Notes under the pieces: model-generated
Seen by the model: the letters and a program-made list of their open reading frames with translations, nothing else
Told to the model about the DNA's origin: nothing
Databases searched by the model: none
Translations under genes and position numbers: made by a program
In this document: positions 25,192 through 33,776 of the stretch, one piece after another
How positions within the stretch are numbered: position 1 is the stretch's first letter
Layout of the letters: every line of letters starts with the position of its first letter
Assembly (NCBI GenBank): GCA_945901045.1
Contig: CAMDKK010000035.1
Span: 1 to 41,561, forward strand
Reading direction: 5' to 3'
Length of the DNA: 41,561 bases
From: Limnohabitans sp. Rim8
Lineage (GTDB): Bacteria; Pseudomonadota; Gammaproteobacteria; Burkholderiales; Burkholderiaceae_C

Positions 25192-27453
25192 ATGACAAGA
25201 TTAAAAACCATTTTGGGGGTCATGCTGCTTAGCTCCGTCTTCTCCTGTCTGCATGCCCAAACATTAGCAGCAGGGGCGGGTGCCCTCTTGCTTTCTCCCC
25301 AAGGGGGCGACAAGCCGCCACCACCCGCGCCCTACCGTTCAGCCGAACTTTTGCGCACAGCCGCACAAACCAATCAGTGGTATTCGAGCTTGATTTTTCA
25401 TGCTGTACCCGAACCTCTGTACGCCCATCCTTTGAGCGTCAGGCCAACTGTCAAAGGTCTGGAGGTGGCCTTGCCTGTGAAAGCCGTCGTCCCGACAGAA
25501 CGCAAAGACGTTGAAATTCACTATGCACACGAAGGCGCCTTGACGTTTTCACCTCAAGGTTTTGTACCCAGCAAGGCGGTGCTGAACAAAGCCACCGATT
25601 GGGCGATTGACATTGGAATGTCGCAAGGTGCCAATCAATGGATTGCGACCGTGGCGCACGGCAGTCCCTATGTGTCTTTCAGGCTGACAGGCGATGTGCT
25701 GATTGACTTACCGGCTGCGCCCGAACACCTGATTGACCATCCCGACCCACGCATTCTGGCCGTGAAACTCAAAGACCGGGCTTATGCCGTCTTTGGCCCC
25801 AAAGGCGTGCGTTGGGAAAAAATATCGGCCACCCAATGGCGTGGTCACATGCCGCCTGGACGAGGCTACTTTGCTGCAGCGGGCCTGCCCAACACCGACA
25901 GTGCGACCCTGTCACTGCTGTCCCGTCACGCCTATGCTTTCATTACAAACACGCAGGTAAATTGGGCTTACGATCCAGAAAAAAGCCGTGTCCAATCGTC
26001 CTTTGAGGTCAGCACCCAAGCCATGGAGGGAGATGTCGATACGCCGTTGCTGGGCCTGTATCCGCATCAGTGGCATCGCAACATGAGCCTGACCGCATTG
26101 GAACCCGTCAGTTACAGCAGTCTGCGCGGCCCCATCAAACTGCTCGCAGCTAAAAGCTTCAGCACGAGCAGCACTTACCAAGGTTTTGTGCCCTATTGGC
26201 CTGGCCTCTCAGCAGGAGAATCTGTCAGTGATTTGAAAGACATTTTAAAAACCGATGTTCGCAATGCGCGTCGCATGATGCTGGAAATTGGGCAAGGCCC
26301 TTATTGGCAAGGTAAAGGTTTGCAGCGCATAGGCAAACTGATGGACGTGGTCGAGCAACAAGGCGATTTGGCTACGCGGGACCAACTGCTGGGTTTACTG
26401 AAATCTCGCATCGAACAATGGTTTTCCGGCAAAGATCGAAAGTCGTATTTTCAACTGGACAAAACACTGGGCACTGTGACCTCCTACCCCGAGGAGTACT
26501 TCAGCGTCGAACAGATGAACGACCACCACTTTCATTACGGCTATTGGATTCGCACCATGGCAGACATTGCCTTGCGCGACCCCGCCTGGGCAAGCCAAGC
26601 GCAATGGGGCGGCATGGTCGACTGGCTGGTGGCAGACATTGCGACCCCAGAGCGCGGGCGCAGTGACTTTCCCTTCCTGCGCAACTTTGACCCCTACGAA
26701 GGTCACTCGTGGGCCTCAGGCGTAGGTCTGGGTGCGCACGGCAACAACCAAGAGTCTTCCTCCGAAGCCATCAACGCCTGGGCGGGACTGATCCTGTGGG
26801 GTGAGATCACAAAAAACACCCGACTGCGCGATCTGGGCGTGTACCTGTACACCACCGAAATCGAAGCCATTGAGCACTATTGGTTTGATGTGCATGGCCT
26901 GGTCCTGCCACCTGAATACCAAAACGTTGAAGTCAGCATGTTGTTTGGCGGCAAGATCGCGCACAACACTTGGTGGATCGATGAGCCACGCCAAATCAAG
27001 GGCATCAACTTGCTGCCTGTGACCACTTCGTCGATTTACTTAGGCCGCCATCCAGCCTACATTGAGCGCAACGTCGCTGCGCTCAAGCCCGAAATGGCGC
27101 TTTATGCCAGCCGTGGCAAGTACGCCAATCCACCCGATATCTGGCAAGATATTTTTGTCAAATACCTGGCCTTGGCCAAACCGCAACAAGCGCTGAACGA
27201 ATGGAAACGCTGGGGCTCTTTCGAGCTCGGCGACACCCGCTCGCACGCTTTGCACTGGATGCTGAGCCTGAAGGAAATGGGAACACCCGAACCCGGCGTG
27301 ACTGCCAACACTCCCTTGTATTCCGTCTTCAAAACACCGCAAGGGCGCAAAACCTATTTGGCCTTCAATGCGGGCGCAAGTGAAATACAAGTGACTTTCA
27401 GCGATGGCAAAAGAATGACCGTGGCAGCTCGGAAGCTGGCACGTGAAAACTGA
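25192..27453 (+). CDS. GH81 endo-beta-1,3-glucanase, secreted
   Basis: A 753-residue secreted enzyme with a Sec signal of about 23 residues (cleavage near LHAQ). There is no lipobox Cys at the cleavage site. The N-terminal beta-sandwich (NQWYSSLIFH, YAHPLSVRP) and the C-terminal alpha/alpha barrel are typical of GH81. Catalytic motifs are MNDHHFHYGYW (acid Asp444) and GNNQESSSEA (base within Glu521/Glu525). GH81 enzymes are inverting endo-glucanases on beta-1,3-glucan (laminarin, curdlan, yeast glucan). It begins the GH81-GH16 operon under a LacI-type operator. Its stop overlaps the GH16 start by 11 bases. A ten-codon open frame (25163-25195) ends over its start codon. Confidence 0.95.
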   Translation: MTRLKTILGVMLLSSVFSCLHAQTLAAGAGALLLSPQGGDKPPPPAPYRSAELLRTAAQTNQWYSSLIFHAVPEPLYAHPLSVRPTVKGLEVALPVKAVVPTERKDVEIHYAHEGALTFSPQGFVPSKAVLNKATDWAIDIGMSQGANQWIATVAHGSPYVSFRLTGDVLIDLPAAPEHLIDHPDPRILAVKLKDRAYAVFGPKGVRWEKISATQWRGHMPPGRGYFAAAGLPNTDSATLSLLSRHAYAFITNTQVNWAYDPEKSRVQSSFEVSTQAMEGDVDTPLLGLYPHQWHRNMSLTALEPVSYSSLRGPIKLLAAKSFSTSSTYQGFVPYWPGLSAGESVSDLKDILKTDVRNARRMMLEIGQGPYWQGKGLQRIGKLMDVVEQQGDLATRDQLLGLLKSRIEQWFSGKDRKSYFQLDKTLGTVTSYPEEYFSVEQMNDHHFHYGYWIRTMADIALRDPAWASQAQWGGMVDWLVADIATPERGRSDFPFLRNFDPYEGHSWASGVGLGAHGNNQESSSEAINAWAGLILWGEITKNTRLRDLGVYLYTTEIEAIEHYWFDVHGLVLPPEYQNVEVSMLFGGKIAHNTWWIDEPRQIKGINLLPVTTSSIYLGRHPAYIERNVAALKPEMALYASRGKYANPPDIWQDIFVKYLALAKPQQALNEWKRWGSFELGDTRSHALHWMLSLKEMGTPEPGVTANTPLYSVFKTPQGRKTYLAFNAGASEIQVTFSDGKRMTVAARKLAREN

Positions 27454-28354
27454 ATCACCGCGATGCTGGCTCACACTCCTTTTATTGACTTTGTCCGCCT
27501 GTGGCGGCGGTGCCACTGATTCGCTAAATCCAGTATCGCTCAACCCTCCCCTTGTGATGACCCCGACTGCGCCCCCTGTGAACAATACCGACAAGCCTGG
27601 CTGGACCTTGGTGTGGTCTGACGAATTCAGCGTCAATGGCCTGCCCAATGCAAGCCAATGGGCCTATGACACCGACCACAATCGTGGCGGCTGGTTCAAC
27701 AACGAAAAACAATATTACGCGGCCAAGCGTTTGGAAAATTCCCGCATTGAAAACGGCCAACTCATCCTCACAGCACGCAAAGAACGTTTGAGCAGCGCCA
27801 ATGATTTTGGCGGCCAAAATTACACTTCGGCCCGCTTGGTCACTCGCGGACTGGCCAGTTGGACCTACGGTTTTTTTGAAGTCCGCGCCAAGATGCCCTG
27901 CGGGCAAGGCACGTGGCCGGCCATCTGGACACTGGGCGTTGGCGGTGTTAACGGCATGGTCTGGCCTGACGATGGCGAGATCGACATCATGGAATTTGTA
28001 GGCAGCAAACCCACGGTGGTTTCGGCGACGGTGCATAACGCCAAATACAACTGGCAAGGCGGCACACCACCCACAACCCTGACTGCGGCCGTTCCCGATG
28101 CCTGCACCGCTTTTCACAACTACCAAATGACCTGGTCACAAGACAAGATCAGCATTGGCGTGGACGATCGAATTTACTTTGAATACGTCAATCCCAAGAA
28201 TGGGGACCGGCGCGCATGGCCCTTTGACCGCCCTCAGTACCTGCTTGTGAACATCGCCATCGGCGGTGACCTGGGTGGGGCTGTAGACGACCGCATCTTC
28301 CCGGTGGACATGCACTTTGAGCATGTGCGGATCTACCAAAAATCCAGTCCTTGA
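27443..28354 (+). CDS. GH16 endo-beta-1,3-glucanase (laminarinase) lipoprotein
   Basis: A 303-residue lipoprotein starting at GTG 27443, seven bases after GGAAG and overlapping the GH81 end. The signal ends at TLSAC (Cys20). A short Pro-rich linker leads to one GH16 domain: WTLVWSDEFSVNGLP at its start, GQGTWPAIWTLG, and the catalytic EIDIME at 179-184 (nucleophile Glu179, helper Asp181, acid/base Glu184). The extra Met in E-I-D-I-M-E is the laminarinase-type beta-bulge. It probably cuts laminarin at the cell surface or in the periplasm, working with GH81 and GH17. The next gene has its own promoter 35 bases downstream. Confidence 0.95.
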   Translation: MKTESPRCWLTLLLLTLSACGGGATDSLNPVSLNPPLVMTPTAPPVNNTDKPGWTLVWSDEFSVNGLPNASQWAYDTDHNRGGWFNNEKQYYAAKRLENSRIENGQLILTARKERLSSANDFGGQNYTSARLVTRGLASWTYGFFEVRAKMPCGQGTWPAIWTLGVGGVNGMVWPDDGEIDIMEFVGSKPTVVSATVHNAKYNWQGGTPPTTLTAAVPDACTAFHNYQMTWSQDKISIGVDDRIYFEYVNPKNGDRRAWPFDRPQYLLVNIAIGGDLGGAVDDRIFPVDMHFEHVRIYQKSSP

Positions 28355-28387
28355 GTAGACCAAGGGTAAGTCCTTATTTCTTACCTA

Positions 28388-28445
28388 TTGCAATTTAAAG
28401 TACCAAACTTTATTATCATGAAACCGCTTTCAGACAGCGCTTTCA
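28388..28445 (+). promoter_or_regulatory. Lipoprotein-gene promoter with two abutting operators
   Basis: TTGCAA (28388-28393) and TATTAT (28411-28416) are spaced by 17 bases. Two bases later comes TGAAACCGCTTTCA (28419-28432, one change from perfect). It shares its last base with a second, 12-of-14 site, AGACAGCGCTTTCA (28432-28445). The doubled site covers the expected start of transcription (near 28423) and suggests the tightest control in the locus. AGGAG at 28459-28463 serves the ATG at 28470. Confidence 0.82.
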
Positions 28446-28469
28446 AAAATCAACCACCAGGAGATACGC

Positions 28470-29834
28470 ATGCAACGATGGACATTTCAAATTAGCTTAG
28501 CAGGCATTGCCCTTGCTACTACGGCCTTGCTGGCCGCTTGCGGAGGAGGTGACGCCACAGCCCCCTTGACGGCCCAAACCATCACCTTCAGCCCAGCCAC
28601 AACAGGCACCGTGGGGACCCCGATCACGCTGTCAGCAACCAGCAGTTCGTCATTGGCTGTCAGTTTCAGCGCAACACCTTCTTCAGTTTGTTCGGTCAAC
28701 GGCACCTCTTTGACCTTAGCCAGCGCTGGTACCTGCTCAGTCAAAGCAGACCAAGCAGGCAACACCACCTTCTCTGCAGCGACCCAAGTCTCAAAAGACA
28801 TCGCGGTAAGTGCAGCTATCGTTGTGACACCTAGTACAACCATCGCGACCTTAAGCGAAACCGGTGTTGCTGCTACGGGTTTTGGCAATATGGATGCAGC
28901 TGTTATTTCAGAGCCTACATTGACCAGCAACAAAGTACTCCAATTGGTCAAACCTATCAATGGCGAGACATGGGCAGGCGCCACAATCAACACATGCGGT
29001 GCAGGGAAAATTGGCACGGTGCCAAGCTTGCCTTTGAGCAGTACGAACAAAACAATGACTCTGAGGGTTTATTCAGGCGTTGCCAATGTCCCTGTTCGCT
29101 TGAAACTTGAGGACGCTTCGGACCCGACCAAATCCGTAGAAACTGAAGCCACCGTGACCGCTGCAGATACATGGGAAACGCTGACCTTTAACTTCGCCAA
29201 CCAAGCCACTGGTACTGCAGCTTTGAATACGGCATACACCTTCAACAAAGCCAGCGTTTTCCCCAACTTCGGCTCAACCGTCACTGCCCCCAGAACTTTC
29301 TATGTAGACGACCTGAAATTTATTGGCTCGTCAAGCGTGGCTCTGACTTGCCCTGATGCCCCTGTAGCTGGAGTCCCGTCTGCTGCTGCACCTACACCTA
29401 CAGAACCTGCAGGCAATGTGATCTCTATTTACAGCGATGCCTATTCAGGCAAACTAGGCTTAGATACCAACCCGAATTGGGGCCAAACCACCGTCACCAC
29501 CAGCACGACAGTAGCAGGCGACAACGTTCAAAAATACGTCAATTTCAACTACCAAGGTATTGACTTTTCAAACAACACGGTCAATGTGACGACCTACACA
29601 TCCTTGCACATTGATTTGTGGTCCGCTGATGCTAAATCGGTTGAGGTATTTATTGTTGGCAGCGCAGGCGAAGTGGCAGTACCAGTTACTCTGACGGCAT
29701 CAACTTGGAAGAGTATCGATATTCCATTGTCAAGTTACAGCACTGATAAAACGGCTATCAAACAAATTAAACTGGTATCAGCACCGTTTGGTGGAACAAC
29801 TGTTTACATGGACAATCTGTATTTCAAAAAATAA
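28470..29834 (+). CDS. Probable surface glucan-binding lipoprotein, two binding-like domains
   Basis: 454 residues with no recognisable catalytic motif. The signal ends at LLAAC (Cys24). Residues about 33-118 form an Ig-like domain of the 'ITFSP...VGTPITLSATSSS...VCSVNG...AGTCSVKADQAGN' type (two Cys; quoted in parts). Residues about 125-290 form a beta-sandwich ending FYVDDLKF. After a Pro/Ala linker, residues about 312-454 form a second (VISIYSDAYSG, NPNWGQTTV, NYQGIDFSNN, ending VYMDNLYFKK). The DAY...NPNWGQ...YQG pattern recalls the glucan-binding lipoproteins in laminarin loci of marine Bacteroidetes. It is the sole gene of its unit, between a doubly operated promoter and a strong terminator. 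It probably tethers laminarin at the cell surface. Confidence 0.8.
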   Translation: MQRWTFQISLAGIALATTALLAACGGGDATAPLTAQTITFSPATTGTVGTPITLSATSSSSLAVSFSATPSSVCSVNGTSLTLASAGTCSVKADQAGNTTFSAATQVSKDIAVSAAIVVTPSTTIATLSETGVAATGFGNMDAAVISEPTLTSNKVLQLVKPINGETWAGATINTCGAGKIGTVPSLPLSSTNKTMTLRVYSGVANVPVRLKLEDASDPTKSVETEATVTAADTWETLTFNFANQATGTAALNTAYTFNKASVFPNFGSTVTAPRTFYVDDLKFIGSSSVALTCPDAPVAGVPSAAAPTPTEPAGNVISIYSDAYSGKLGLDTNPNWGQTTVTTSTTVAGDNVQKYVNFNYQGIDFSNNTVNVTTYTSLHIDLWSADAKSVEVFIVGSAGEVAVPVTLTASTWKSIDIPLSSYSTDKTAIKQIKLVSAPFGGTTVYMDNLYFKK

Positions 29835-29861
29835 CTTAAGCCTCTAAAGGGGTTTGTTCGG

Positions 29862-29909
29862 AAGCTGACTTTTTAATACCGCAAGGTATAAAAAGTCAGC
29901 TTTTTTTTT
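29862..29909 (+). terminator. Intrinsic terminator after the lipoprotein gene
   Basis: About 18 base pairs (29862-29880 with 29885-29902, one bulged A) close on a GCAA tetraloop of the stable GNRA class and are followed by nine T. It is unusually long, and it also shields the locus from the convergent tatD gene. Confidence 0.93.
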
Positions 29910-29934
29910 GGAAAGACTGTTCTGCCAATTCTTC

Positions 29935-30759
29935 TCAAATCAGAATTTGCAACGACAAGGCTTTGATACAGTTTTCTGAGAAAACTCTGCCCATTTCATC
30001 CAGACTTACCCCCCTTAAATCACCAAATTTGTCTGCAATTCGAAGCAACTCGCCCGGCTCATTGCGCCCCTGCGCCTGCCCTTGCGCCCGTTGCTCTGCC
30101 GTTCGATAGACCCACTGCGGCGGTATATCAGGGGCATCGGTCTCCAGCACGATGGCGGACAGCGGCAAGGTGGCGGCCAGATGCCGCAGTTGGGTCGCAC
30201 GTTCAAAGGTCATAGCGCCGCCAAAGCCCAGCACAAAACCCAGCTCGATAAAAGCCTGCGCCTGCTGCAGGCTGCCGTTGAAGGCGTGGGCAATCCCGCC
30301 TTGCACCTTTGTTTGCCGCAGGCCTTTGAGCAGCATATCGGCCGACCGGCGCACGTGAAGGATCACGGGCAAACCATGCTTGCGAGCCAGTTTCAGTTGC
30401 GCGGTGTAAAAGCGCCATTGCTTCTCACGCTGGGCCGGCTCGCATAAAGAGGGCACAAAATAATCGAGGCCGATTTCACCCACAGCCACCAGGTGTGGAT
30501 CACTTCGACTTAAAGTCAGCAGTTCATCCAAAGCCTGCAAGTCATCGTCTTGCGCATGCGGGACATACAGAGGATGGATGCCCAGAGCATAGACGTCGCT
30601 ATAACGGTGCGCCACCTCGCACACCCGGGCCCAATTGGCGCGCTCCACGGCCGGGATCACGCACAGGCCCACACCGGCATCGCGCGCGCGTTGTCTCACC
30701 GCGTCGCGGTCAGCATCAAATTCGGCGGCGTCCAGGTGGCAATGGGTGTCGATCCACAT
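29935..30759 (-). CDS. tatD: TatD-family metal-dependent hydrolase
   Basis: A 274-residue TIM-barrel hydrolase. The N-terminal THCHLDAAEFD gives the first metal-binding His pair. GEIGLDYF holds the Glu of the metal centre, followed by VILHVRRSADMLL (His), GGIAHAFNG (His) and LETDAPDIPP (Asp). TatD-type proteins are cytoplasmic 3'-5' DNA exonucleases or related hydrolases (YcfH/YjjV group); the exact substrate is open. It lies 30 bases downstream of lolD on the same strand and probably ends the lolC-lolD-tatD transcript. Confidence 0.95.
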   Translation of the reverse strand: MWIDTHCHLDAAEFDADRDAVRQRARDAGVGLCVIPAVERANWARVCEVAHRYSDVYALGIHPLYVPHAQDDDLQALDELLTLSRSDPHLVAVGEIGLDYFVPSLCEPAQREKQWRFYTAQLKLARKHGLPVILHVRRSADMLLKGLRQTKVQGGIAHAFNGSLQQAQAFIELGFVLGFGGAMTFERATQLRHLAATLPLSAIVLETDAPDIPPQWVYRTAEQRAQGQAQGRNEPGELLRIADKFGDLRGVSLDEMGRVFSENCIKALSLQILI

Positions 30760-30789
30760 GGCGGTGTTGGGATGTATGGCTTTAAGAAT

Positions 30790-31515
30790 TCAGCCCATCG
30801 AGTTGGGCAACACATTTGGTGTTGCATCGGGCAACACATCTGACACCAAGCGGCCTTGCACCAATCTCACTTGGCGGCTGCAGCGCGCGGCAAGTTGGGG
30901 ATCATGGGTAACCACCACAAAGGCGGTGCCCACATCGCGGGCCAACTGCAACATCAAATCGAACACGCCTTCGGCAGTGCTGCGGTCCAAGTTGCCGGTA
31001 GGCTCGTCGGCCAGCACGCAGGCGGGCTGGGTCACCAAAGCACGGGCAATGGCCACACGTTGGCGCTCGCCACCCGACAGCTCGGCGGGGCGGTGCTGCA
31101 AGCGGCCCTGCAAGCCCACCTTGGTCAGCCAAATTTCAGCCGCAGCGGCTGCTTCTGCGCGCGGCATGCGCCGAATCCACAAGGGCATGGCCACGTTGTC
31201 CAGCGCACTGAACTCGGGAAGAAGATGGTGGAATTGATAGACAAAACCCAGGTAACGGTTACGCCATTGACCTTGCTCGGTGGCACCCAGTTGGGACAAC
31301 GCTTGCCCCTTCAAATGCACCATGCCTTGGGTCGGCTTGTCCAGGCCCCCCAGCAAATGCAGCAAGGTGCTTTTGCCCGAACCCGAGGCGCCAACGATGG
31401 CCAAGGTTTCTCCCGCACGCACCTGCAGGTCCACGCCTTGCAGCACGGTCACGTCGAGTCGGCCTTCGGTAAAGCGCTGGGTCAAGCCTTGGGCTTGCAA
31501 CACGAGATCATTCAT
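30790..31515 (-). CDS. lolD: Lipoprotein-releasing ABC transporter ATPase
   Basis: A 241-residue ATPase of the LolCDE complex, which lifts lipoproteins from the inner membrane to LolA. Walker A is GASGSGKST, signature [19 protein letters not shown], Walker [10 protein letters not shown], switch His in [28 protein letters not shown] is the LolD-type Q-loop text. Start 31515 is chosen because the upstream part of the frame lies inside lolC. It overlaps the lolC stop by 8 bases, so translation is coupled. It is relevant to this locus because the glucan enzymes include lipoproteins. Confidence 0.96.
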   Translation of the reverse strand: MNDLVLQAQGLTQRFTEGRLDVTVLQGVDLQVRAGETLAIVGASGSGKSTLLHLLGGLDKPTQGMVHLKGQALSQLGATEQGQWRNRYLGFVYQFHHLLPEFSALDNVAMPLWIRRMPRAEAAAAAEIWLTKVGLQGRLQHRPAELSGGERQRVAIARALVTQPACVLADEPTGNLDRSTAEGVFDLMLQLARDVGTAFVVVTHDPQLAARCSRQVRLVQGRLVSDVLPDATPNVLPNSMG

Positions 31516-32764
31516 AGCGCAGCGCCTGTGCCGGGTTGACTTGGCTGGCGCCCCAGCTCGGGTAGAGGGTAGCAACAAAAGCAAGCACCAAAGAGATGAT
31601 CGCGATCGGCACGATGTCCGCACTTTGGGGTTCACTGGGCATGCGGCTGATCAGGTAAATGTCTTTGGGCAAGAAACTGGCTTGAAACAGGCTCTCCAGC
31701 GCAGGCACGATCACATCGATATTGAAGGCTACCAGCAAGCCCAAAGCAAGGCCCGACAAGGTGCCGATCACGCCCACCATGGCACCCTGCACCACAAACA
31801 CGCCCATGATGCTGGCTGGGCTGGCACCCAAGGTACGCAAGATGGCGATGTCGGCGCGCTTGTCGGTGACCGTCATCACCAAGGTGCTGACCAAATTGAA
31901 AGCGGCCACCGCCACGATCAAGGTCAAGATAATGAACATCATTCGTTTTTCCACCTGCACCGCCGCAAACCAGGTGCGGTTTTGCTGGGTCCAGTCGCGC
32001 ACCAGCACCTCGGGGGGCAGCACCGCCGCCAATTCATAAGCCACTTGCCTGGCTTGGTGCAGGTCACGCAGCTTCAGGCGAATGCCGCTGGGGCCTTCGA
32101 GGCGAAAGATGCGGCCGGCATCGTCCACATGGATCAAAGCCAGGGCCGAGTCGTATTCGTAGTGGCCTGAGCTGAAGGTGCCGACCACCTTCATTTGCTT
32201 GAGTCGGGGCACCACCCCAGCCGGAGTGATTTGCCCACTGGGCGAAACCAGGGTCACTGGGTCGCCCACCCGCAAGCCCAGCATGCGCGCCAGATCCACA
32301 CCGAGCACGACACCAAACTGACCAGGCTGCAACTGCGCCAGCGCCTGGGATTGCACGCCAGGCGTCAAATCGGTGACAGCGGGCTCCAGAGCGGGGTCAA
32401 TACCCCGTACCATCACACCCTTCATGTCTTCTCCACGGGCCAGCAATGCCTGGGCAGAAATAAACGGAGCCGCAGCCAGCACGCTGCTGTGCGCCGTCAC
32501 CGTTTTAAGCGTGGCCTGTGCATCAGGCAAAGCACCACCATCGGCCGAAATCACCTCAATGTGCGAGACCACGCCGAGCATGCGGTCACGCACCTCTTTT
32601 TGAAAGCCGTTCATCACCGACAACACTATGATCAACGCCGCCACGCCCAGGGCAATGCCCAGCATGGACACGCCCGAGATGAACGAGATGAACCCGTTTC
32701 GCCGGGTCGCCCGGCCGGCGCGGGTATAGCGCCAGCCTAAAATCAATTCATAAGGAATTTGCAT
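31508..32764 (-). CDS. lolC: Lipoprotein-releasing system membrane subunit (LolC/LolE)
   Basis: A 418-residue inner-membrane protein with an N-terminal helix, a large periplasmic (MacB-like) domain and three C-terminal helices. The start '[13 protein letters not shown]' with [20 protein letters not shown] is diagnostic for LolC/LolE, and [20 protein letters not shown] with LRTLGASP marks the FtsX-type domain. Burkholderiales often have a single gene serving as both LolC and LolE, and only one is seen here. It is divergent from the RpfE-like gene with a 52-base gap. Confidence 0.95.
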   Translation of the reverse strand: MQIPYELILGWRYTRAGRATRRNGFISFISGVSMLGIALGVAALIIVLSVMNGFQKEVRDRMLGVVSHIEVISADGGALPDAQATLKTVTAHSSVLAAAPFISAQALLARGEDMKGVMVRGIDPALEPAVTDLTPGVQSQALAQLQPGQFGVVLGVDLARMLGLRVGDPVTLVSPSGQITPAGVVPRLKQMKVVGTFSSGHYEYDSALALIHVDDAGRIFRLEGPSGIRLKLRDLHQARQVAYELAAVLPPEVLVRDWTQQNRTWFAAVQVEKRMMFIILTLIVAVAAFNLVSTLVMTVTDKRADIAILRTLGASPASIMGVFVVQGAMVGVIGTLSGLALGLLVAFNIDVIVPALESLFQASFLPKDIYLISRMPSEPQSADIVPIAIISLVLAFVATLYPSWGASQVNPAQALRYE

Positions 32765-32816
32765 TGTTTATGTCCATTTCCGCAGATTGGATTGTGGCAT
32801 CCCGGACAATAGCCCC

Positions 32817-33776
32817 ATGACCGTTCAATTCACCGATGGCGTTGAGCCCCGCCATCACCTGATCATTCCGTACGCAGCCACCCGATCGCCCATGGGTCGT
32901 GACACCTTGGCGCGGCTTCATTTGCCGAATATTCAATTGCTTTTACAGACTTTAACGCGGGTGCATACCGAAGAGGACGATCCCGATCAGCCTCGTTTGG
33001 ACATGCCCCACGAACGCGCCCTCGGGCAGGTCTTACAGTTGCGCGCAGTGGGCGGCGCCTGGCCATGGGCCGCGCTGAGCCCAGAAACCCTGTCTAACCA
33101 AGCCCAAGCCTACTTCAGCCTCTGCCATTGGCAAATTGGCATGGACCAGGTGGTCATGCTGAACCCCGACAATTTGCAGTTGAGCGAAGAGGAGTCCTTG
33201 TCTTTGTTAACGGCGATGCAGCCTTTCTTAACAGAAGACGGTTTGACAGTGCGCTACATCGCCCCCACGCAATGGCATGTGCAAGGTGAAATGCTGCGGG
33301 ATTTGCAATGCGCCAGTCTGGACAGGGTGATCGGTATGAACCTCAATGCCTGGTTGCCCAAGAGCGAATCGGCCAAGTGGGTGCGGCGGCTGCAAAGCGA
33401 AATGCAAATGCTGCTGTACAACCACCCCGTCAACGACAAGCGCAGTGCCCAGAGACAATTGACGGTGAATTCTTTTTGGGTGCACGGCGCAGGATCCTTG
33501 ACAGAAAAGCCTACCCAGCCAGCGCCCCAAGTCACCATGGCACTGCGAGAACACGCCCTGCGCGAAGACGCCTCGGGTTGGCTCAACGCCTGGCATGGGT
33601 TGGACGCATCGCTGGGCGCGGAGCTTTTGGAAAAAGCCAAAACCCATACCGTGACATTGACCTTGTGCAGCGAGCACGCGGCACACACCTACCAAACACG
33701 ACCGCTCAAGCTCTGGCAGCGCGTTCAGCGCAGACTGCGCCCCATTTCTGCGATCACAGCCTTGCAAGCCCTATGA
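32817..33776 (+). CDS. Conserved protein, RpfE-like, linked to recJ
   Basis: A 319-residue cytoplasmic protein without obvious membrane segments. I recognise the family (COG4255, 'RpfE/phosphoglycerate mutase-like', commonly found next to recJ in beta- and gammaproteobacteria) from features such as MDQVVMLNPDNLQLSEEES, SLDRVIGMNLNAWLP, LQSEMQMLLYNHPVN and NSFWVHGAG. Its function is not established and the phosphoglycerate mutase label is weakly founded. The start ATG 32817 is used because homology begins at once. It overlaps the recJ start by four bases (ATGA), so the two are co-translated. Confidence 0.82.
   Translation: MTVQFTDGVEPRHHLIIPYAATRSPMGRDTLARLHLPNIQLLLQTLTRVHTEEDDPDQPRLDMPHERALGQVLQLRAVGGAWPWAALSPETLSNQAQAYFSLCHWQIGMDQVVMLNPDNLQLSEEESLSLLTAMQPFLTEDGLTVRYIAPTQWHVQGEMLRDLQCASLDRVIGMNLNAWLPKSESAKWVRRLQSEMQMLLYNHPVNDKRSAQRQLTVNSFWVHGAGSLTEKPTQPAPQVTMALREHALREDASGWLNAWHGLDASLGAELLEKAKTHTVTLTLCSEHAAHTYQTRPLKLWQRVQRRLRPISAITALQAL

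Noticed and set aside
33308-33772. Longer recJ frame beginning inside the upstream gene
   Set aside because: The extension lies wholly in another frame of the RpfE-like gene and has no RecJ homology; ATG 33773 with a four-base overlap is the normal arrangement.
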